Shown: positions 29,024 through 40,948, counted from the first letter of the stretch. The stretch is 42,441 nucleotides of DNA from an uncultured Pelagibacteraceae bacterium (GCA_902607805.1 CACLLR010000005.1:1-42441), one strand, 5' to 3'. Numbers and translations are program-made. Notes: a model not told the origin generated them from the sequence alone.

Positions 29024-29611
29024 ATGAGTTATAGTTTTGAATATATTGATATCATACTTTTGGCAATGATAGCTGGTTTCATTTTTTTGAGATTAAGAGG
29101 CATTCTAGGCAAAAAAAGTGGCTATGAGGAAGATATTTCGACTAGTTTTCCTCATGATTTTACTAAAAAAACACCTGAGAAGAATTTGAATGCGGATACA
29201 TTTGGAGAAAAAGAAAAAAAAGAATTTTTAAAAGGAGCCAATATAGCTTACGAAACAATTATAAAAAATTTTGCAATAGGCGATATAAAAGCAATTAAAT
29301 ATTTATTGGATAAAAATATATTTTCTCAATTTAATGAAGCTATAAAAGACAGAAATTCTAAAGGTTTAATATCAGAAACAACTTTTATTGGAATTAATTC
29401 ATCTGAGATTAAAGAACAAGAACAAAAAGGAAATATGTTAGAAGTTACAGTAGATTTTGTAAGTGAAATAATATCAACTGTAAGAGATAAAGAAAAAAAA
29501 ATAATTTCAGGGAATCCGGACCAAATAAAAAAAGTTCACGATAAATGGAAATTTTCAAGAGATAGCAGATCCTCAAATCCTAATTGGCTTTTAGTTGATA
29601 CACAAGTTTAA
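29024..29611 (+). CDS. Tim44-domain protein
   Basis: N-terminal hydrophobic anchor (DIILLAMIAGFIFLRLRGILGKKSG), FLKGANIAYETIIKNFAIGDIKAIKYLL, WKFSRDSRSSNPNWLLVDTQ. Confidence 0.92.
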   Translation: MSYSFEYIDIILLAMIAGFIFLRLRGILGKKSGYEEDISTSFPHDFTKKTPEKNLNADTFGEKEKKEFLKGANIAYETIIKNFAIGDIKAIKYLLDKNIFSQFNEAIKDRNSKGLISETTFIGINSSEIKEQEQKGNMLEVTVDFVSEIISTVRDKEKKIISGNPDQIKKVHDKWKFSRDSRSSNPNWLLVDTQV

Positions 29612-30040
29612 TTGACTAAAAAACTTACAGATAAAGATAAAAATGACTGGAAGAAATTTGTTGATAGCAAAGAAAAAATAGAAAACAAAGATAGAGATAA
29701 TAATCAAAAACAAAAATTTTTTTCAGAAAAAATTATCGATCTTCATGGTTATACATTAGAAGAAGCTAATAATTTTGTAAAAGTAATAATAGATAAATAT
29801 TATATAGAAGGCATAAATAAAATTAATGTTATTACAGGTAAAGGCACAAGATCAAAAAATAAAAATGATCCTTATCAGTCTACTGATTATAGTATATTAA
29901 AATATTCTGTACCTAATTTTATAAAAACAAATTCAGATTTAATGAAAAAAATAAAAAAAATAAATTTTGATGAAATAGAAAACCCTAATAAAGGAAGTTT
30001 TGAAATTTATTTAAAAAAAAACTATGAAAATAAATTATAA
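29612..30040 (+). CDS. Smr-domain protein
   Basis: IIDLHGYTLEEANNFVKVII, NVITGKGTRSKN; TTG start. Confidence 0.88.
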   Translation: MTKKLTDKDKNDWKKFVDSKEKIENKDRDNNQKQKFFSEKIIDLHGYTLEEANNFVKVIIDKYYIEGINKINVITGKGTRSKNKNDPYQSTDYSILKYSVPNFIKTNSDLMKKIKKINFDEIENPNKGSFEIYLKKNYENKL

Positions 30041-30620
30041 TATAAAAGAAAAATCTTTTAAACCTAGAATTAAAGTAAGATTAAGAAAAAAAAAGAAAGA
30101 TTTAAATAAAGTTAAAAAAGAAATTAAAAATAAAATTAAAAATTTTTATGATTGGATTAAAGGAGCTGAACTTGTTAATTTATCAGAATGTAATACTGAT
30201 GAAGATCCTGTAAGACCAGAATTAGATAATAAATTTAGAACTAGTTATGGAAGAAGAATATATGGTGTAAAATATCAAAACGAAATTCATGCAATTATGT
30301 GTTTTGCTTTTACAAATAAAATTCCTAAATCTGTAAAAGATTTAGATTTAATGAGTAAAGATGCTTTTTTGCAAAGCGCTCAAAGAGACCAAAAAGTTGG
30401 TAAAATTGCTATTGCTTATACTGTTTGGTCGAAAAAAAAAGGTGGAGGAAAGCTTATAGTAAAAGAAGTATTTAAGATGATAAAAAAATCAAATCATTTA
30501 AATAGACTTATAACTTTATCACCTTTGACGGATATGGCGAGAAACTTTCATTTAAGAAATGGTGCAATAGAAATTCAAGTAAATGAAAGTACTCAAAATT
30601 TTGAGTACAAAAAACTATAA
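30024..30620 (+). CDS. Hypothetical protein with Lys-rich N-terminus, possible GNAT-like fold
   Basis: Complete ORF overlapping the Smr gene; basic N-terminus ([28 protein letters not shown]); C-terminal [44 protein letters not shown] suggests an acetyltransferase-like core. Confidence 0.55.
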   Translation: MKINYNIKEKSFKPRIKVRLRKKKKDLNKVKKEIKNKIKNFYDWIKGAELVNLSECNTDEDPVRPELDNKFRTSYGRRIYGVKYQNEIHAIMCFAFTNKIPKSVKDLDLMSKDAFLQSAQRDQKVGKIAIAYTVWSKKKGGGKLIVKEVFKMIKKSNHLNRLITLSPLTDMARNFHLRNGAIEIQVNESTQNFEYKKL

Positions 30621-31979
30621 AATAAATTTGGATAAATCAGTATCTTTAGCTAATTCACCAAGATTTTTTTGAATATATTTTGAGTCAATAGTAATTTTTT
30701 CCCCAGCTTTATCTGTTGCTGTAAAACTTATCTCATCAAGAACTCTTTCAATAATTGTATGAAGCCTTCTTGCGCCAATATTCTCAACAGTTGAGTTAAC
30801 TTCTGTTGCTATATTTGCAATTGTATCAATACCATCCTCAGTAAAATCTAAATCAACATTTTCAGTGTTTAGAAGGGCTTTATATTGTTTGATCAAGCTG
30901 TTGTCGGGTTCTTTTAAAATTCTTTTAAAATCATTACTTGTTAATGGATCTAATTCAACTCTTATAGGAAGTCTTCCTTGAAGTTCAGGTAATAAATCTG
31001 ATGGCTTTGCAAGCTGAAAAGCACCAGAAGCTATAAATAAAATATGATCAGTTTTAATTGGTCCATATTTAGTACTTACTGTTGTACCCTCTATAAGTGG
31101 CAATAAATCTCTTTGCACACCTTCTCTTGAAACATCTCCTCCAACTCTATCGGTTCTAGCTGAAATTTTATCTATTTCATCTAAAAATACAATTCCATTA
31201 TTTTCAGTTGAGTTTTTTGCAGCTTTTATAATTTTATCTTGTTCAATTAATTTATCTGACTCTTCATTCATCAAAATTTCGTATGACTCTTTTACGCTCA
31301 TTTTTTTCTTTTTTGGTTTACTACCCATTGATTTTCCTAAAACATCAGAAATATTTATCATTCCTATATTTGCACCTGGCATTCCTGGAATTTCAAATGA
31401 TGGCATGTTACCACTTTCACTAACAGCAACTTCAATTTCATTATCATCTAAATCACCATTTCTAAGTCTTTTTCTAAAACTTTCTCTAGTGGCGATACTT
31501 GCTTTTTCTCCGACAAGAGCATTCAAAACTCTTTCCTCGGCCAATTTTTGTGCCTGGGTTTTTACTTCTTTTCTTTTCTTAACTTTTTCCATTGAAATAG
31601 CTATTTCAAGTAAATCTCTAACTATTTGTTCTACATCACGACCAACATAACCTACTTCTGTAAATCTTGTTGCTTCTACTTTAACAAAAGGTGCTTCAGC
31701 AAGTTTTGAAAGTCTTCTTGAAATTTCAGTCTTACCAACTCCTGTAGGCCCTATCATTAAAATATTTTTTGGCAACACTTCATCTTTCATATCTCCTTTT
31801 AATGCTTGTCTACGCCATCTATTTCTTAATGCTATTGCTACAGCTCTCTTAGCTTTATTTTGTCCAACAACAAATCTATCTAGTTCTGAAACTATTTCTC
31901 TTGGTGACAAAGATGTTGTTAAAGATTCATCTTCTTTTTTTTCTTTAGGTTTAAATGTTGTTACGTTAGATTTTTCCAT
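30615..31979 (-). CDS. hslU: ATP-dependent protease ATPase subunit HslU
   Basis: [60 protein letters not shown]. Confidence 0.99.
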   Translation of the reverse strand: MEKSNVTTFKPKEKKEDESLTTSLSPREIVSELDRFVVGQNKAKRAVAIALRNRWRRQALKGDMKDEVLPKNILMIGPTGVGKTEISRRLSKLAEAPFVKVEATRFTEVGYVGRDVEQIVRDLLEIAISMEKVKKRKEVKTQAQKLAEERVLNALVGEKASIATRESFRKRLRNGDLDDNEIEVAVSESGNMPSFEIPGMPGANIGMINISDVLGKSMGSKPKKKKMSVKESYEILMNEESDKLIEQDKIIKAAKNSTENNGIVFLDEIDKISARTDRVGGDVSREGVQRDLLPLIEGTTVSTKYGPIKTDHILFIASGAFQLAKPSDLLPELQGRLPIRVELDPLTSNDFKRILKEPDNSLIKQYKALLNTENVDLDFTEDGIDTIANIATEVNSTVENIGARRLHTIIERVLDEISFTATDKAGEKITIDSKYIQKNLGELAKDTDLSKFIL

Positions 31980-32494
31980 TATATTTTTTCAATGTTTATA
32001 TTTTCATTTGTAAAAACACATATATCTGAAGCTACTTTTATAGCTTTCTTAGCAACTTCTTCGGCAGATATATCTGTATCAATAAGAACTTTGGCAGCAG
32101 CTAAAGCATAATTTCCTCCTGAACCTATTCCTATAACATCGCCTTCAGGCTCCAAAACATCTCCTGTGCCTGATAATATAAAACTTTTTTCTTTATCAGC
32201 TATTGCCATCAAAGCTTCTAATCTTCTAAGATATTTATCAGTTCTCCAATCTTTAGCTAATTCAACAGCAGATCTTGATAAATTTCCTGCATGCTTTTCT
32301 AATTTTGATTCTAATCTTTCGAATAATGTTAAAGCATCTGCTGTAGAACCTGCAAATCCAGCTATAACATTTCTTTTTTCAATTTTTCTAACTTTTTTTG
32401 CCGTACTTTTAATTATAGTATTACCCATGCTAACTTGCCCATCACCAGCAACTACTACTTCTTTGTTTTTTCTTACTAATACTATTGTTGTCAT
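31979..32494 (-). CDS. hslV: ATP-dependent protease subunit HslV
   Basis: [61 protein letters not shown]. Confidence 0.99.
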   Translation of the reverse strand: MTTIVLVRKNKEVVVAGDGQVSMGNTIIKSTAKKVRKIEKRNVIAGFAGSTADALTLFERLESKLEKHAGNLSRSAVELAKDWRTDKYLRRLEALMAIADKEKSFILSGTGDVLEPEGDVIGIGSGGNYALAAAKVLIDTDISAEEVAKKAIKVASDICVFTNENINIEKI

Positions 32495-32585
32495 AGCATA
32501 TAAATGGATACTAAATTCAATAGTTCAAGGCCAAGTCCAGTATTATTGCCATAATTGGATAATAGATATATACCTTTTTTAAATT

Positions 32586-33176
32586 ATGAAGAGGAAAGCA
32601 AAAATTACTCGAAAAACCAAAGAAACCAAAATCGATGTTGAAATAAACATTGACGGAAAAGGTAAGTATAAAATTAATACAGGAATTGGTTTTCTAGACC
32701 ATATGTTAGAGCAACTTTCTAAACATTCTTCTATGGACATTAATTTAAAAGCTAAAGGAGATACTCATATAGATCTTCACCACACAACAGAGGACACGGG
32801 CATTGCCATTGGTGAATGTTTAAAAAAAGCTTCAAATAAATTTATAGGAATAAAGCGTTATGCTCATGCAATGATACCTATGGATGAAACATTAACTAGA
32901 GTTGCACTGGATGTATCTAATAGACCTTATTTAATTTGGAAAGTAGATCTTAAAGTAGAAAAACTTGGAGAAATGGATACAGAATTATTTAAAGAGTGGT
33001 TTCAGGCTTTTTCACAAGCTGCAGGAATAACTTTGCATATTGAAAATTTGTATGGAGAAAATAGTCACCATAAAGTTGAATCATGTTTTAAAGGATTGGC
33101 TAGATCTTTAAGAGCAGCTTTAGAAATAGATCCAAAGAACAAAAAAGTAATACCTTCTACAAAAGGTTCATTATAA
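32586..33176 (+). CDS. hisB: Imidazoleglycerol-phosphate dehydratase
   Basis: [52 protein letters not shown]. Confidence 0.99.
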   Translation: MKRKAKITRKTKETKIDVEINIDGKGKYKINTGIGFLDHMLEQLSKHSSMDINLKAKGDTHIDLHHTTEDTGIAIGECLKKASNKFIGIKRYAHAMIPMDETLTRVALDVSNRPYLIWKVDLKVEKLGEMDTELFKEWFQAFSQAAGITLHIENLYGENSHHKVESCFKGLARSLRAALEIDPKNKKVIPSTKGSL

Positions 33177-33182
33177 AAATTA

Positions 33183-33809
33183 ATGAATATAACAATTGTC
33201 GACTATAATTCAGGCAACATAAGTTCTGTAGTTAATTCATTTAAAGAAGTTACTCAAAATAAAGTAAATATTGAGGTCACCTCTAATTTAAAAAAAATTA
33301 AATCAAGTGATAAAGTTATTTTGCCAGGACAAGGTTCATTTAAAAGTTGCGTTGATGCTTTAAATAATATTAATGGATTAGCAGAAAGTTTGAACGAGTT
33401 TGTTATAAATAACAAAAAACCTCTTCTTGGAATTTGTGTTGGTTTACAAATGTTTGCTGATATTGGCTATGAAGAAACTGAAACAAAAGGATTAGGATGG
33501 ATTTCAGGAAAAGTTTCAAAAATAGATAATCAAAATGGAAAATATAAACTTCCTCATATTGGGTGGAATCAGATAAATATTATTAAAGAAAGTGAAATTT
33601 TTAAAGATATAGAAAATAATTCTCATATGTATTTTGTTCATAGTTATGAATTTGTTCCTAATGATAAAAATGTAATTTCTTCAACTACAGACTATTCGTC
33701 AAGCATTGTTAGTTCTGTTGAAAAAGAAAATATATTTGGAACACAATTTCACCCTGAAAAGAGTGATAAAATTGGACTAAAAATAATAGATAACTTTATA
33801 AATTTATAA
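33183..33809 (+). CDS. hisH: Imidazole glycerol phosphate synthase subunit HisH
   Basis: VDYNSGNISSVVNSF, LLGICVGLQMFAD (class I GATase Cys), FGTQFHPEKSDKIGL. Confidence 0.98.
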   Translation: MNITIVDYNSGNISSVVNSFKEVTQNKVNIEVTSNLKKIKSSDKVILPGQGSFKSCVDALNNINGLAESLNEFVINNKKPLLGICVGLQMFADIGYEETETKGLGWISGKVSKIDNQNGKYKLPHIGWNQINIIKESEIFKDIENNSHMYFVHSYEFVPNDKNVISSTTDYSSSIVSSVEKENIFGTQFHPEKSDKIGLKIIDNFINL

Positions 33810-34535
33810 ATGAAAATATTTCCAGCAATAGATATTAAAAATAAAAAATGTGTGAGATTAGTAAAAGGAGATTTTGATAGTAAAACTGAATACCAAATGT
33901 CTCCGGTTGAACAAGCTGGAAATTATAAAGATCATGGATTTAAAAATTTACACATTGTCGATTTAGATGGAGCTTTAACCGGTGAAACAGTTAATCTAGA
34001 TATTATCCAAGAAATAGTAAGTAAATTTGATCTTAAAATTGAAGTTGGAGGAGGTGTGAGAAATTTTGAAAGTATCCAGCAATATACTGAAGCTGGAGTC
34101 GAGAAAGTAATTTTAGGAAGTGCTGCAATAAAAGATAAAAATTTTCTAAAGGAGGCATGTGAAAAATTTCCAAATAAAATTGCATTAGGTTTGGATGCTA
34201 AAGATGGATTTTTATCAGTTTCTGGATGGAAGGAAAATTCTAATAAATTAACTTTAAATTATTTAAAAGAAGTAAATGATTACGGTGCTAGTAGATTGAT
34301 TTATACGGATATTAATCGAGATGGCACAAAACAAAGCCCCAATTTTGAGGAAACTCAAAAAGTAGCTAATATATCTAAATGTCCAGTTATAATTTCTGGT
34401 GGAGTGTCTTCAATTGATGATATTAAAAAAGCAAAGAGTTTGAAAAATATTGAAGGTATAATAGTTGGAAAGGCTATTTATGATGGTGATATTAAATTAG
34501 CAGAATTGGTGAAAGAAATAAATGCTTACAAATAG
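33810..34535 (+). CDS. hisA: ProFAR isomerase HisA
   Basis: [59 protein letters not shown]. Confidence 0.98.
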   Translation: MKIFPAIDIKNKKCVRLVKGDFDSKTEYQMSPVEQAGNYKDHGFKNLHIVDLDGALTGETVNLDIIQEIVSKFDLKIEVGGGVRNFESIQQYTEAGVEKVILGSAAIKDKNFLKEACEKFPNKIALGLDAKDGFLSVSGWKENSNKLTLNYLKEVNDYGASRLIYTDINRDGTKQSPNFEETQKVANISKCPVIISGGVSSIDDIKKAKSLKNIEGIIVGKAIYDGDIKLAELVKEINAYK

Positions 34536-35277
34536 AATAATTCCTTGTTTAGATGTTAAGAATGGTCGTGTTGTTAAGGGCATCAACTTTGTTGATCTTA
34601 AAGATGCGGGTGATCCTGTGGAACAAGCTAAAATTTATAGTGATGGTGGAGCAGATGAAATTTGTTTTTTAGATATTACAGCTTCAAATGAAAATAGAGA
34701 TACAATTTATAAGGTTGTAGAAAAAACTTCTAAAAAATGTTTTGTTCCTTTAACAGTTGGAGGCGGCGTTAGAAGCGTTGATGATATTAATAGATTACTA
34801 AACTGTGGCGCTGATAAAGTTTCTATCAATACTGCGGCAGTTCAAAATTCAGAAGTAGTTTTTGAAAGTTCAAAAAAATTTGGATCACAGTGCATTGTTG
34901 TTGCAATAGATGCAAAAAAAAATGCAGATAAATGGGAAATTTTTACTCATGGAGGAAGAAATAATACAGAAATTAATGCATTAGAATTTGCAAAAAAAAT
35001 GGAAAATAGTGGGGCTGGAGAATTATTGGTTACTTCTATGGATAGAGATGGTACACAAGTTGGTTATGATATTGATTTAATGTCTAAGATATCTTCTAAA
35101 GTTAATATACCCGTAATAGCTTCAGGTGGAGTAGGTAATTTGGATCATTTAGTTGATGGAATTAAATTAGGAAATGCTAGCGCTGTTTTAGCTGCATCTA
35201 TATTTCATTATGGCAAATATTCTGTTAAAGAAGCCAAGGAATATTTGAATTCAAAAGGAATACCAGTTAGGATTTAG
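34522..35277 (+). CDS. hisF: Imidazole glycerol phosphate synthase subunit HisF
   Basis: [62 protein letters not shown]. Confidence 0.99.
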   Translation: MLTNRIIPCLDVKNGRVVKGINFVDLKDAGDPVEQAKIYSDGGADEICFLDITASNENRDTIYKVVEKTSKKCFVPLTVGGGVRSVDDINRLLNCGADKVSINTAAVQNSEVVFESSKKFGSQCIVVAIDAKKNADKWEIFTHGGRNNTEINALEFAKKMENSGAGELLVTSMDRDGTQVGYDIDLMSKISSKVNIPVIASGGVGNLDHLVDGIKLGNASAVLAASIFHYGKYSVKEAKEYLNSKGIPVRI

Positions 35278-35278
35278 T

Positions 35279-35551
35279 ATGTTAAATACATTAGAAAGTC
35301 TTTTTAAACTTGCAAGAAATAGAAAAAGTAATCCTTTAGACGGCTCTTATACAAATAAACTTTTAAGTGATAAATCTTTAAGTAAAGAAAAAGTTTTAGA
35401 GGAAATAAATGAACTAATCGAGGCTATAGAAGAAAATAAAAATACAATTCATGAAGCCGCCGATGTATTTTATCATTTGGTAATGTATTTAGAGGCAAAT
35501 GATGTTAAAATTGAAAATGTAATGGATGAATTAAATAAGAGAAAAAAATGA
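35279..35551 (+). CDS. hisE: Phosphoribosyl-ATP diphosphatase
   Basis: PLDGSYTNKLLSDKSLSKEKVLEEINELIEAIEENKNTIHEAADVFYHLVMYL. Confidence 0.95.
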   Translation: MLNTLESLFKLARNRKSNPLDGSYTNKLLSDKSLSKEKVLEEINELIEAIEENKNTIHEAADVFYHLVMYLEANDVKIENVMDELNKRKK

Positions 35552-35913
35552 ACTACGATGATAATAATATTTTTGCAAAGATATTAAAAGGTGAGATTCC
35601 TTGTAAAAAAATTTATGAAGATAATTTTATTTTATCATTTTATGATATAAGTCCAAAAAAGAAAATTCATGCTTTAGTAATACCTAAAGGAAAGTATACA
35701 GACTTAGACCATTTCAGCTCAAATGCATCAGCTGAAGAAATAGTAGGTTTGATTAAAGGGATAAACACTGTAGCAAAAAAACTAGGTATTTCAGTAGATA
35801 CAGGCAAAGGATATAGAGCTCTATCTAATATCAGCGAACATGGCGGACAAGAGGTACCACATTTACATTTTCACTTATTTGGTGGAGAAAAAATTGGTAA
35901 AATGGTCGAGTGA
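35548..35913 (+). CDS. HIT-family protein
   Basis: NNIFAKILKGEIPCKKIYED, GGQEVPHLHFHLFGGEK histidine triad. Confidence 0.97.
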   Translation: MNYDDNNIFAKILKGEIPCKKIYEDNFILSFYDISPKKKIHALVIPKGKYTDLDHFSSNASAEEIVGLIKGINTVAKKLGISVDTGKGYRALSNISEHGGQEVPHLHFHLFGGEKIGKMVE

Positions 35914-36422
35914 TCATAGATGTTGAAAGAAAATATTTAGAAATTAAAGACCTCAAAAACTTAGCAGAGGTTGAAAAACCAAATATTAATTGCACAATAT
36001 CTTTAGTTCATCCACCGGATTTTCAACTAAACAAATTTTTTTATAAACAAATTGGTAAAGATCATAATTGGAATGATAGACTTTTATGGAATGATCGTAA
36101 GTGGATAAACTATATTAATAATATTAAAGTTAAAACTTATATACTTAAAGAAAAAAATGAACCAGCAGGATTTTTTGAACAAATAACAGATACAAAAAAT
36201 AATGAAATAGAAATAGCATACTTTGGAATATTAAAAGATTTTTATGGTAAAAAATATGGAGGCTATCTTCTTTCAGAAGCAATTAAACTATCTTTAAACA
36301 AAATTATAAAAAGAGTTTGGGTTCACACATGTTCTCTTGATCATAAAAATGCATTAAATAATTATATAGCAAGAGGCATGTGTATTTTTAAAAAAGAAAA
36401 AATAAGAGTAAATATTCCCTAA
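35910..36422 (+). CDS. GNAT-family N-acetyltransferase
   Basis: EIAYFGILKDFYGKKYGGYLLSEAIKLSL, WVHTCSLDHKNALNNYIARGM; GTG start overlapping the HIT gene stop. Confidence 0.85.
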   Translation: MIIDVERKYLEIKDLKNLAEVEKPNINCTISLVHPPDFQLNKFFYKQIGKDHNWNDRLLWNDRKWINYINNIKVKTYILKEKNEPAGFFEQITDTKNNEIEIAYFGILKDFYGKKYGGYLLSEAIKLSLNKIIKRVWVHTCSLDHKNALNNYIARGMCIFKKEKIRVNIP

Positions 36423-36973
36423 AATAGTTCTGGAAGTTTAAATAAATTATTATCAATTTTTTGGTTAGTTTTAATATTATAAATAAAAGTAACTGTCAGA
36501 TTTTGATACAAATCTTCAACTTGCCATCCAATTAAAGTATAGTTGTTATTATCAAAATAAATATTAATTTCACCGAGTTCATTTTTAATTTTAAAATTAT
36601 AATATTTTTCATTTATTAAATTTCCTTCAGTATTCTGCATTTTTGAAATTAAATAATCTTTATCTAAAATTATATTTAAAAGCGTACTCTTTAATTTATA
36701 TCGATAATATTGGTTATTTTTATTACTTTTAATTACTAACGATTTTCCATTTGAAACTAGAACTTTTTTATATTTAAATTTGTATGAACAATATATTTTT
36801 TTAGGATAATTTATTATACAATCTCCTTTTTCATCTTTACCATCTATTGTTTGTATAAAGTTAAAACTTAAATTATTAATTTTTTTAAAACTATTAATAA
36901 TATTTTTTTTAGTAGATGCGTTTGAAATGTTAGCAAATATAAGAATAAAAAATATAATAATAATTTTTATCAT
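36419..36973 (-). CDS. lolA: LolA-like outer-membrane lipoprotein carrier
   Basis: Signal-like N-terminus, NSFKKINNLSFNFIQTIDGKDEKGDCIINYPKKIYCSYKFK...LVSNGKSLVI; downstream of ftsK. Confidence 0.82.
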   Translation of the reverse strand: MIKIIIIFFILIFANISNASTKKNIINSFKKINNLSFNFIQTIDGKDEKGDCIINYPKKIYCSYKFKYKKVLVSNGKSLVIKSNKNNQYYRYKLKSTLLNIILDKDYLISKMQNTEGNLINEKYYNFKIKNELGEINIYFDNNNYTLIGWQVEDLYQNLTVTFIYNIKTNQKIDNNLFKLPELF

Positions 36974-39054
36974 TTAAGAACTTCTCTTTTACCAACATGG
37001 TTTGCTTTACTAACTATTCCATTTTCTTCCATCATATCAATAATACGTGCGGCTCTATTGTATCCAATTTGTAATTTTCTCTGTAAAAATGAAGTAGATG
37101 CTTTTCCTTCAGATCTAATTAAATCTAATGCAGTTTTATATAACTCATCTTGATTTTCATTTTCTGATAAAGTCGAACCTATTTCTTTCTCATCCGCAAA
37201 ATTTAATATTTCGTCGACATAATCTGGTTCTGCTTGAGATCTTAAAAAATTATTAATTTTTTCTATTTCATTTTCTGAAACATAAGGTGCATGTATTCTT
37301 ATAATTTTGTTCGCTGAAGACATATAAAGCATATCACCTTTACCAAGTAGCATTTCAGCACCTTGCTCACCTAATATAGTTCTACTGTCAATTTTTGATG
37401 TAACCTGAAAGGATATTCTTGTTGGAAAATTGGCCTTAATTGTACCAGTAATAACGTCTACACTTGGTCTCTGAGTGGCCATGATAATATGAATACCAGC
37501 GGCTCTAGCCATTTGTGATAGTTTTTGTATATATCCTTCAATTTCTTTTCCAGCGACAAGCATTAGATCAGACATTTCGTCGACTATTACAACAATATAA
37601 GGCATTGCCAGTTTATGTTTAGAATTATAACCTTCAATGTTTTTCACGCCTACTCTTGTCATTAAACGATATCTAGTTTCCATCTCTTTTACTACCCAAC
37701 CTAAAACAGATGCAGCTCTTTTAGCTTCGGTTATAACTGGACATAACAAATGCGGTATGCCCTCGTATGTTGATAGTTCTAACATTTTTGGATCAATAAG
37801 AATAAATTTACATTTGTCTGGTTTATGTCTGTATAACAATGACAAGATTATAGTGTTTATACATACTGATTTTCCCGAACCTGTTGTGCCAGCAATTAGT
37901 AAATGAGGCATTGAATTCAAATCTCCAATAACAGGAGATCCAGAAATACTTTTACCTAAAGCAATGGGTAATTTAATTTCTTTTTTTGAAAAATTTGAAC
38001 TTGAAATAATTTCACTTAAATAAACATTTTCCCTATAAGAGTTTGGCAATTCTATCCCTACTGTACTGCTACCAGGTATAATTGAAATTCTAGCTGACTC
38101 AGAACTAGTGTTTCTAGCAATATCTTCAGACAAGTTAATAATTTTTGAAACTTTTATACCAGCAGCAGGCTCAAATTCATTTAGAGTAACAACTGGTCCA
38201 TGACTAATTTTTTTTATTTTTCCTTCTACACCAAAATCCATAAGTATTTTTTCTAAAAAACTTTCTTCAATTTTTTCATCTTGCTTATTTGATCTTTCTT
38301 TTTTTGAAGGTATATTCAAAAAATCTATTGAAGGAAGTTTAAATTTTTTTTCTAAATTATTTTTTGTTATTTGTTCATTTTCAAATGAAAAATTTTCTTG
38401 CACTCTTGTTTCTAATATTTTTTCTTGATTAACTAAATTTTCTTGAAAATTTTCGTTTTTCTCTATTTTAGCTTTTTTAAAAAAAGAAAAAATAAATTTT
38501 GCAAAGTTGATCGTATCTTTGATTTTAAAATTAATACTAATTAAAAAAAATACTACAATTAATAATATCAAAAAATAATATATAATTTTTATTTCAAAAA
38601 AACTATTAAAAGGAATTAAAGATTCTTTAAAAAAATTACCTACAAAACCTCCGTTTCCATTTATAGCTAACCAAAAAGATTCACTATGATATATTGAAAA
38701 AAATGTAGATCCTAAAATTAAGTAAATTATTGAAAAAAAAATGTTTTCAATAATTATGATTGGTTTTTTATTTTTAGCGATATTAATTCCAGTAAATAAA
38801 ATGGTTAATGGTATTAAAAAAGATATAAAACCTAAAGATTGAAAAAAAATGTCAGATATTAAACTTCCTTTTATTCCTAATAAATTTTTAATTTCTGTAT
38901 TTTCATTAAAGATAAAATTAGGGTCTTCAGGAGAATAACTGTATAAAGAAATAAATAAAAAAATTGAGATTAAAACTAAAATAACGCCAATTAATTCAAA
39001 TAACCTTCTAATTGAAAAATCTAAAGTTTTATTTATTAAGCTTTTTATTTCCAT
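36970..39054 (-). CDS. ftsK: DNA translocase FtsK
   Basis: N-terminal TM segments; PHLLIAGTTGSGKSVCINTIILSLL, IVVIVDEMSDLM, gamma domain STSFLQRKLQIGYNRAARIIDMMEENGIV. Confidence 0.99.
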   Translation of the reverse strand: MEIKSLINKTLDFSIRRLFELIGVILVLISIFLFISLYSYSPEDPNFIFNENTEIKNLLGIKGSLISDIFFQSLGFISFLIPLTILFTGINIAKNKKPIIIIENIFFSIIYLILGSTFFSIYHSESFWLAINGNGGFVGNFFKESLIPFNSFFEIKIIYYFLILLIVVFFLISINFKIKDTINFAKFIFSFFKKAKIEKNENFQENLVNQEKILETRVQENFSFENEQITKNNLEKKFKLPSIDFLNIPSKKERSNKQDEKIEESFLEKILMDFGVEGKIKKISHGPVVTLNEFEPAAGIKVSKIINLSEDIARNTSSESARISIIPGSSTVGIELPNSYRENVYLSEIISSSNFSKKEIKLPIALGKSISGSPVIGDLNSMPHLLIAGTTGSGKSVCINTIILSLLYRHKPDKCKFILIDPKMLELSTYEGIPHLLCPVITEAKRAASVLGWVVKEMETRYRLMTRVGVKNIEGYNSKHKLAMPYIVVIVDEMSDLMLVAGKEIEGYIQKLSQMARAAGIHIIMATQRPSVDVITGTIKANFPTRISFQVTSKIDSRTILGEQGAEMLLGKGDMLYMSSANKIIRIHAPYVSENEIEKINNFLRSQAEPDYVDEILNFADEKEIGSTLSENENQDELYKTALDLIRSEGKASTSFLQRKLQIGYNRAARIIDMMEENGIVSKANHVGKREVLK

Positions 39055-39120
39055 ATTAATAAAGAATCGGATTTGTCACTTTGTACCATTTAATTTTTAT
39101 TGATAAAATAAGTTTTAATT

Positions 39121-40209
39121 ATGAAAATATGCTTAATAGGAAATGGACTAACTAATCTAATTTTAGCAAAAAAATTGATTAAAAAAAAAATTAAAATAGA
39201 TCTTTTCTATGAACAAGAAGAAAAACCTTTAAATTTCAATATTAGAACTATTGGTATATCAAATGATAATTTTAATTTTATATTAAAAGATATTGGTAAA
39301 ATTAAAAAAATTTCTTGGCCAATAAACCAAATTAAAATTTTTAATGAATTAAACACAAATGAAGAATTTATAGATTTTAAATATCTTAAAGTTCCAAGAT
39401 TTTTTGTAATTAAATATAAGGAAATTTTATCATTATTTGAAAAATCCTTAAAAAAAGAAAAAAATTTTCGTAAATTTTTAATTAAAAAAAAAAATAATCT
39501 ATTTTCACAATTGAAAACAAAACAATATAATTTAATAATTAACTCTGATCTAAATAATGAATTATCAAGAAAATATTTTTTTCAAAAAATAAATAAAAAT
39601 TATTATAGCAATGCTTATGTAGCTATAATAAATCATAATAATATTAAAAATAATGTAGCATCTCAAATTTTCACAAAGTATGGACCAATTGCATTTTTGC
39701 CAATTTCAAATAAACAAACATCTGTTGTATTTTCTTTATCACATAAAAAAAATAAAAATGAAATAATATCTTTGATAAAAAAATATAACACCTTTTATAA
39801 AATTAAATTTTTTAGCGATATACAAAATTTTAAATTGAATTTTAGTATATCTAGAAAATATTTTTACAAAAATATTTTATGTTTTGGAGAGAATTTGCAT
39901 AAAATCCATCCAGTTGCTGGCCAAGGTTTTAATATGATATTACGAGACATTAAAACTTTACTATGTTTAATTGATGAAAAAAATAGTTTAGGTTTACCGA
40001 TCGATGCTTCAGTTTTAAATCAATTCAAAGAAAAAAGAAAACATTTAAATTTTATTTTTGCTAAAGGAGTAGATTTAATTTATGAATTATTTAGATTTGA
40101 TAGTAATTTTGGAAATATTTATTCTAGAGATTTAATAAAATTTTTTTCTAATAAAAAGTATATAAATAAAATTGCATCAAAATTTGCCGACAAAGGTTTA
40201 TCAATTTAG
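39121..40209 (+). CDS. UbiH/VisC-like FAD-dependent monooxygenase
   Basis: ICLIGNGLTNLILAKKLIKKKIKIDLFY Rossmann start; CFGENLHKIHPVAGQGFNMILRDI FAD-binding motif. Confidence 0.85.
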   Translation: MKICLIGNGLTNLILAKKLIKKKIKIDLFYEQEEKPLNFNIRTIGISNDNFNFILKDIGKIKKISWPINQIKIFNELNTNEEFIDFKYLKVPRFFVIKYKEILSLFEKSLKKEKNFRKFLIKKKNNLFSQLKTKQYNLIINSDLNNELSRKYFFQKINKNYYSNAYVAIINHNNIKNNVASQIFTKYGPIAFLPISNKQTSVVFSLSHKKNKNEIISLIKKYNTFYKIKFFSDIQNFKLNFSISRKYFYKNILCFGENLHKIHPVAGQGFNMILRDIKTLLCLIDEKNSLGLPIDASVLNQFKEKRKHLNFIFAKGVDLIYELFRFDSNFGNIYSRDLIKFFSNKKYINKIASKFADKGLSI

Positions 40210-40851
40210 TTACTGAATCGTGGTATTACTAAACTCATCGACTACATATGTTTTTAGAATATCAATAAGCTTATTTTTTCTAGATTCTAAATCTAATGTT
40301 TCCAAAAGCATTTGCTTTTCTTCAAGAGTGAATGGGGAAGCCATTGATAATGTATTTATTGTCTGATCTACATTTTTTTTTTTGAAATCTTTCCAATTAA
40401 CTGAATATCCTTGTTTTTTAAACAAAGTTTTGAAATGTTTAAAAACAATTTCTAAATCGTTATTACTTAAATTTTCTAAATTTTTAAAAAGATCTTTATT
40501 ATATTCCTTAAAATTTACAAAGCATTCTCTATAAAGTTTATTATTTTCAATTTCACTCGTAATTTTAAATCTTATTAATCCATTTATTACAATTAAATAC
40601 CTTCCATCATCTGTTTCATTAAAACTAGTTATTTTTCCTACACATCCAACGTTATAAAGTTCAGGTCTTTTAGCATCTTCAGTTTTTTTTGGCTGAATCA
40701 TTCCAATTAATCTATTTGTCTTCATGCAATCATCCACCATTTGCAAGTATCTCTTTTCAAATATGTTTAATGGTACAGTTATTTCTGGAAAAATAATAAA
40801 ATTTGTTAATGGAAAAATTGGTATTGTATTTGGCAAATCTTCAAAATTCAT
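40210..40851 (-). CDS. Lon N-terminal substrate-binding (LON) domain protein
   Basis: IPIFPLTNFIIFPEITVPLNIFEKRYLQMVDDCMKTNRLIGMIQP, VGCVGKITSFNETDDGRYLIVINGLIRF. Confidence 0.93.
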   Translation of the reverse strand: MNFEDLPNTIPIFPLTNFIIFPEITVPLNIFEKRYLQMVDDCMKTNRLIGMIQPKKTEDAKRPELYNVGCVGKITSFNETDDGRYLIVINGLIRFKITSEIENNKLYRECFVNFKEYNKDLFKNLENLSNNDLEIVFKHFKTLFKKQGYSVNWKDFKKKNVDQTINTLSMASPFTLEEKQMLLETLDLESRKNKLIDILKTYVVDEFSNTTIQ

Positions 40852-40948
40852 TTTTGTTTTATTTTAATAGTGTTTAATCTACAAAACTAGATAAGTATTA
40901 GTATAATTTTAATTGTCACACTATTGTTGCGTAAATCAAAAAGTGACT

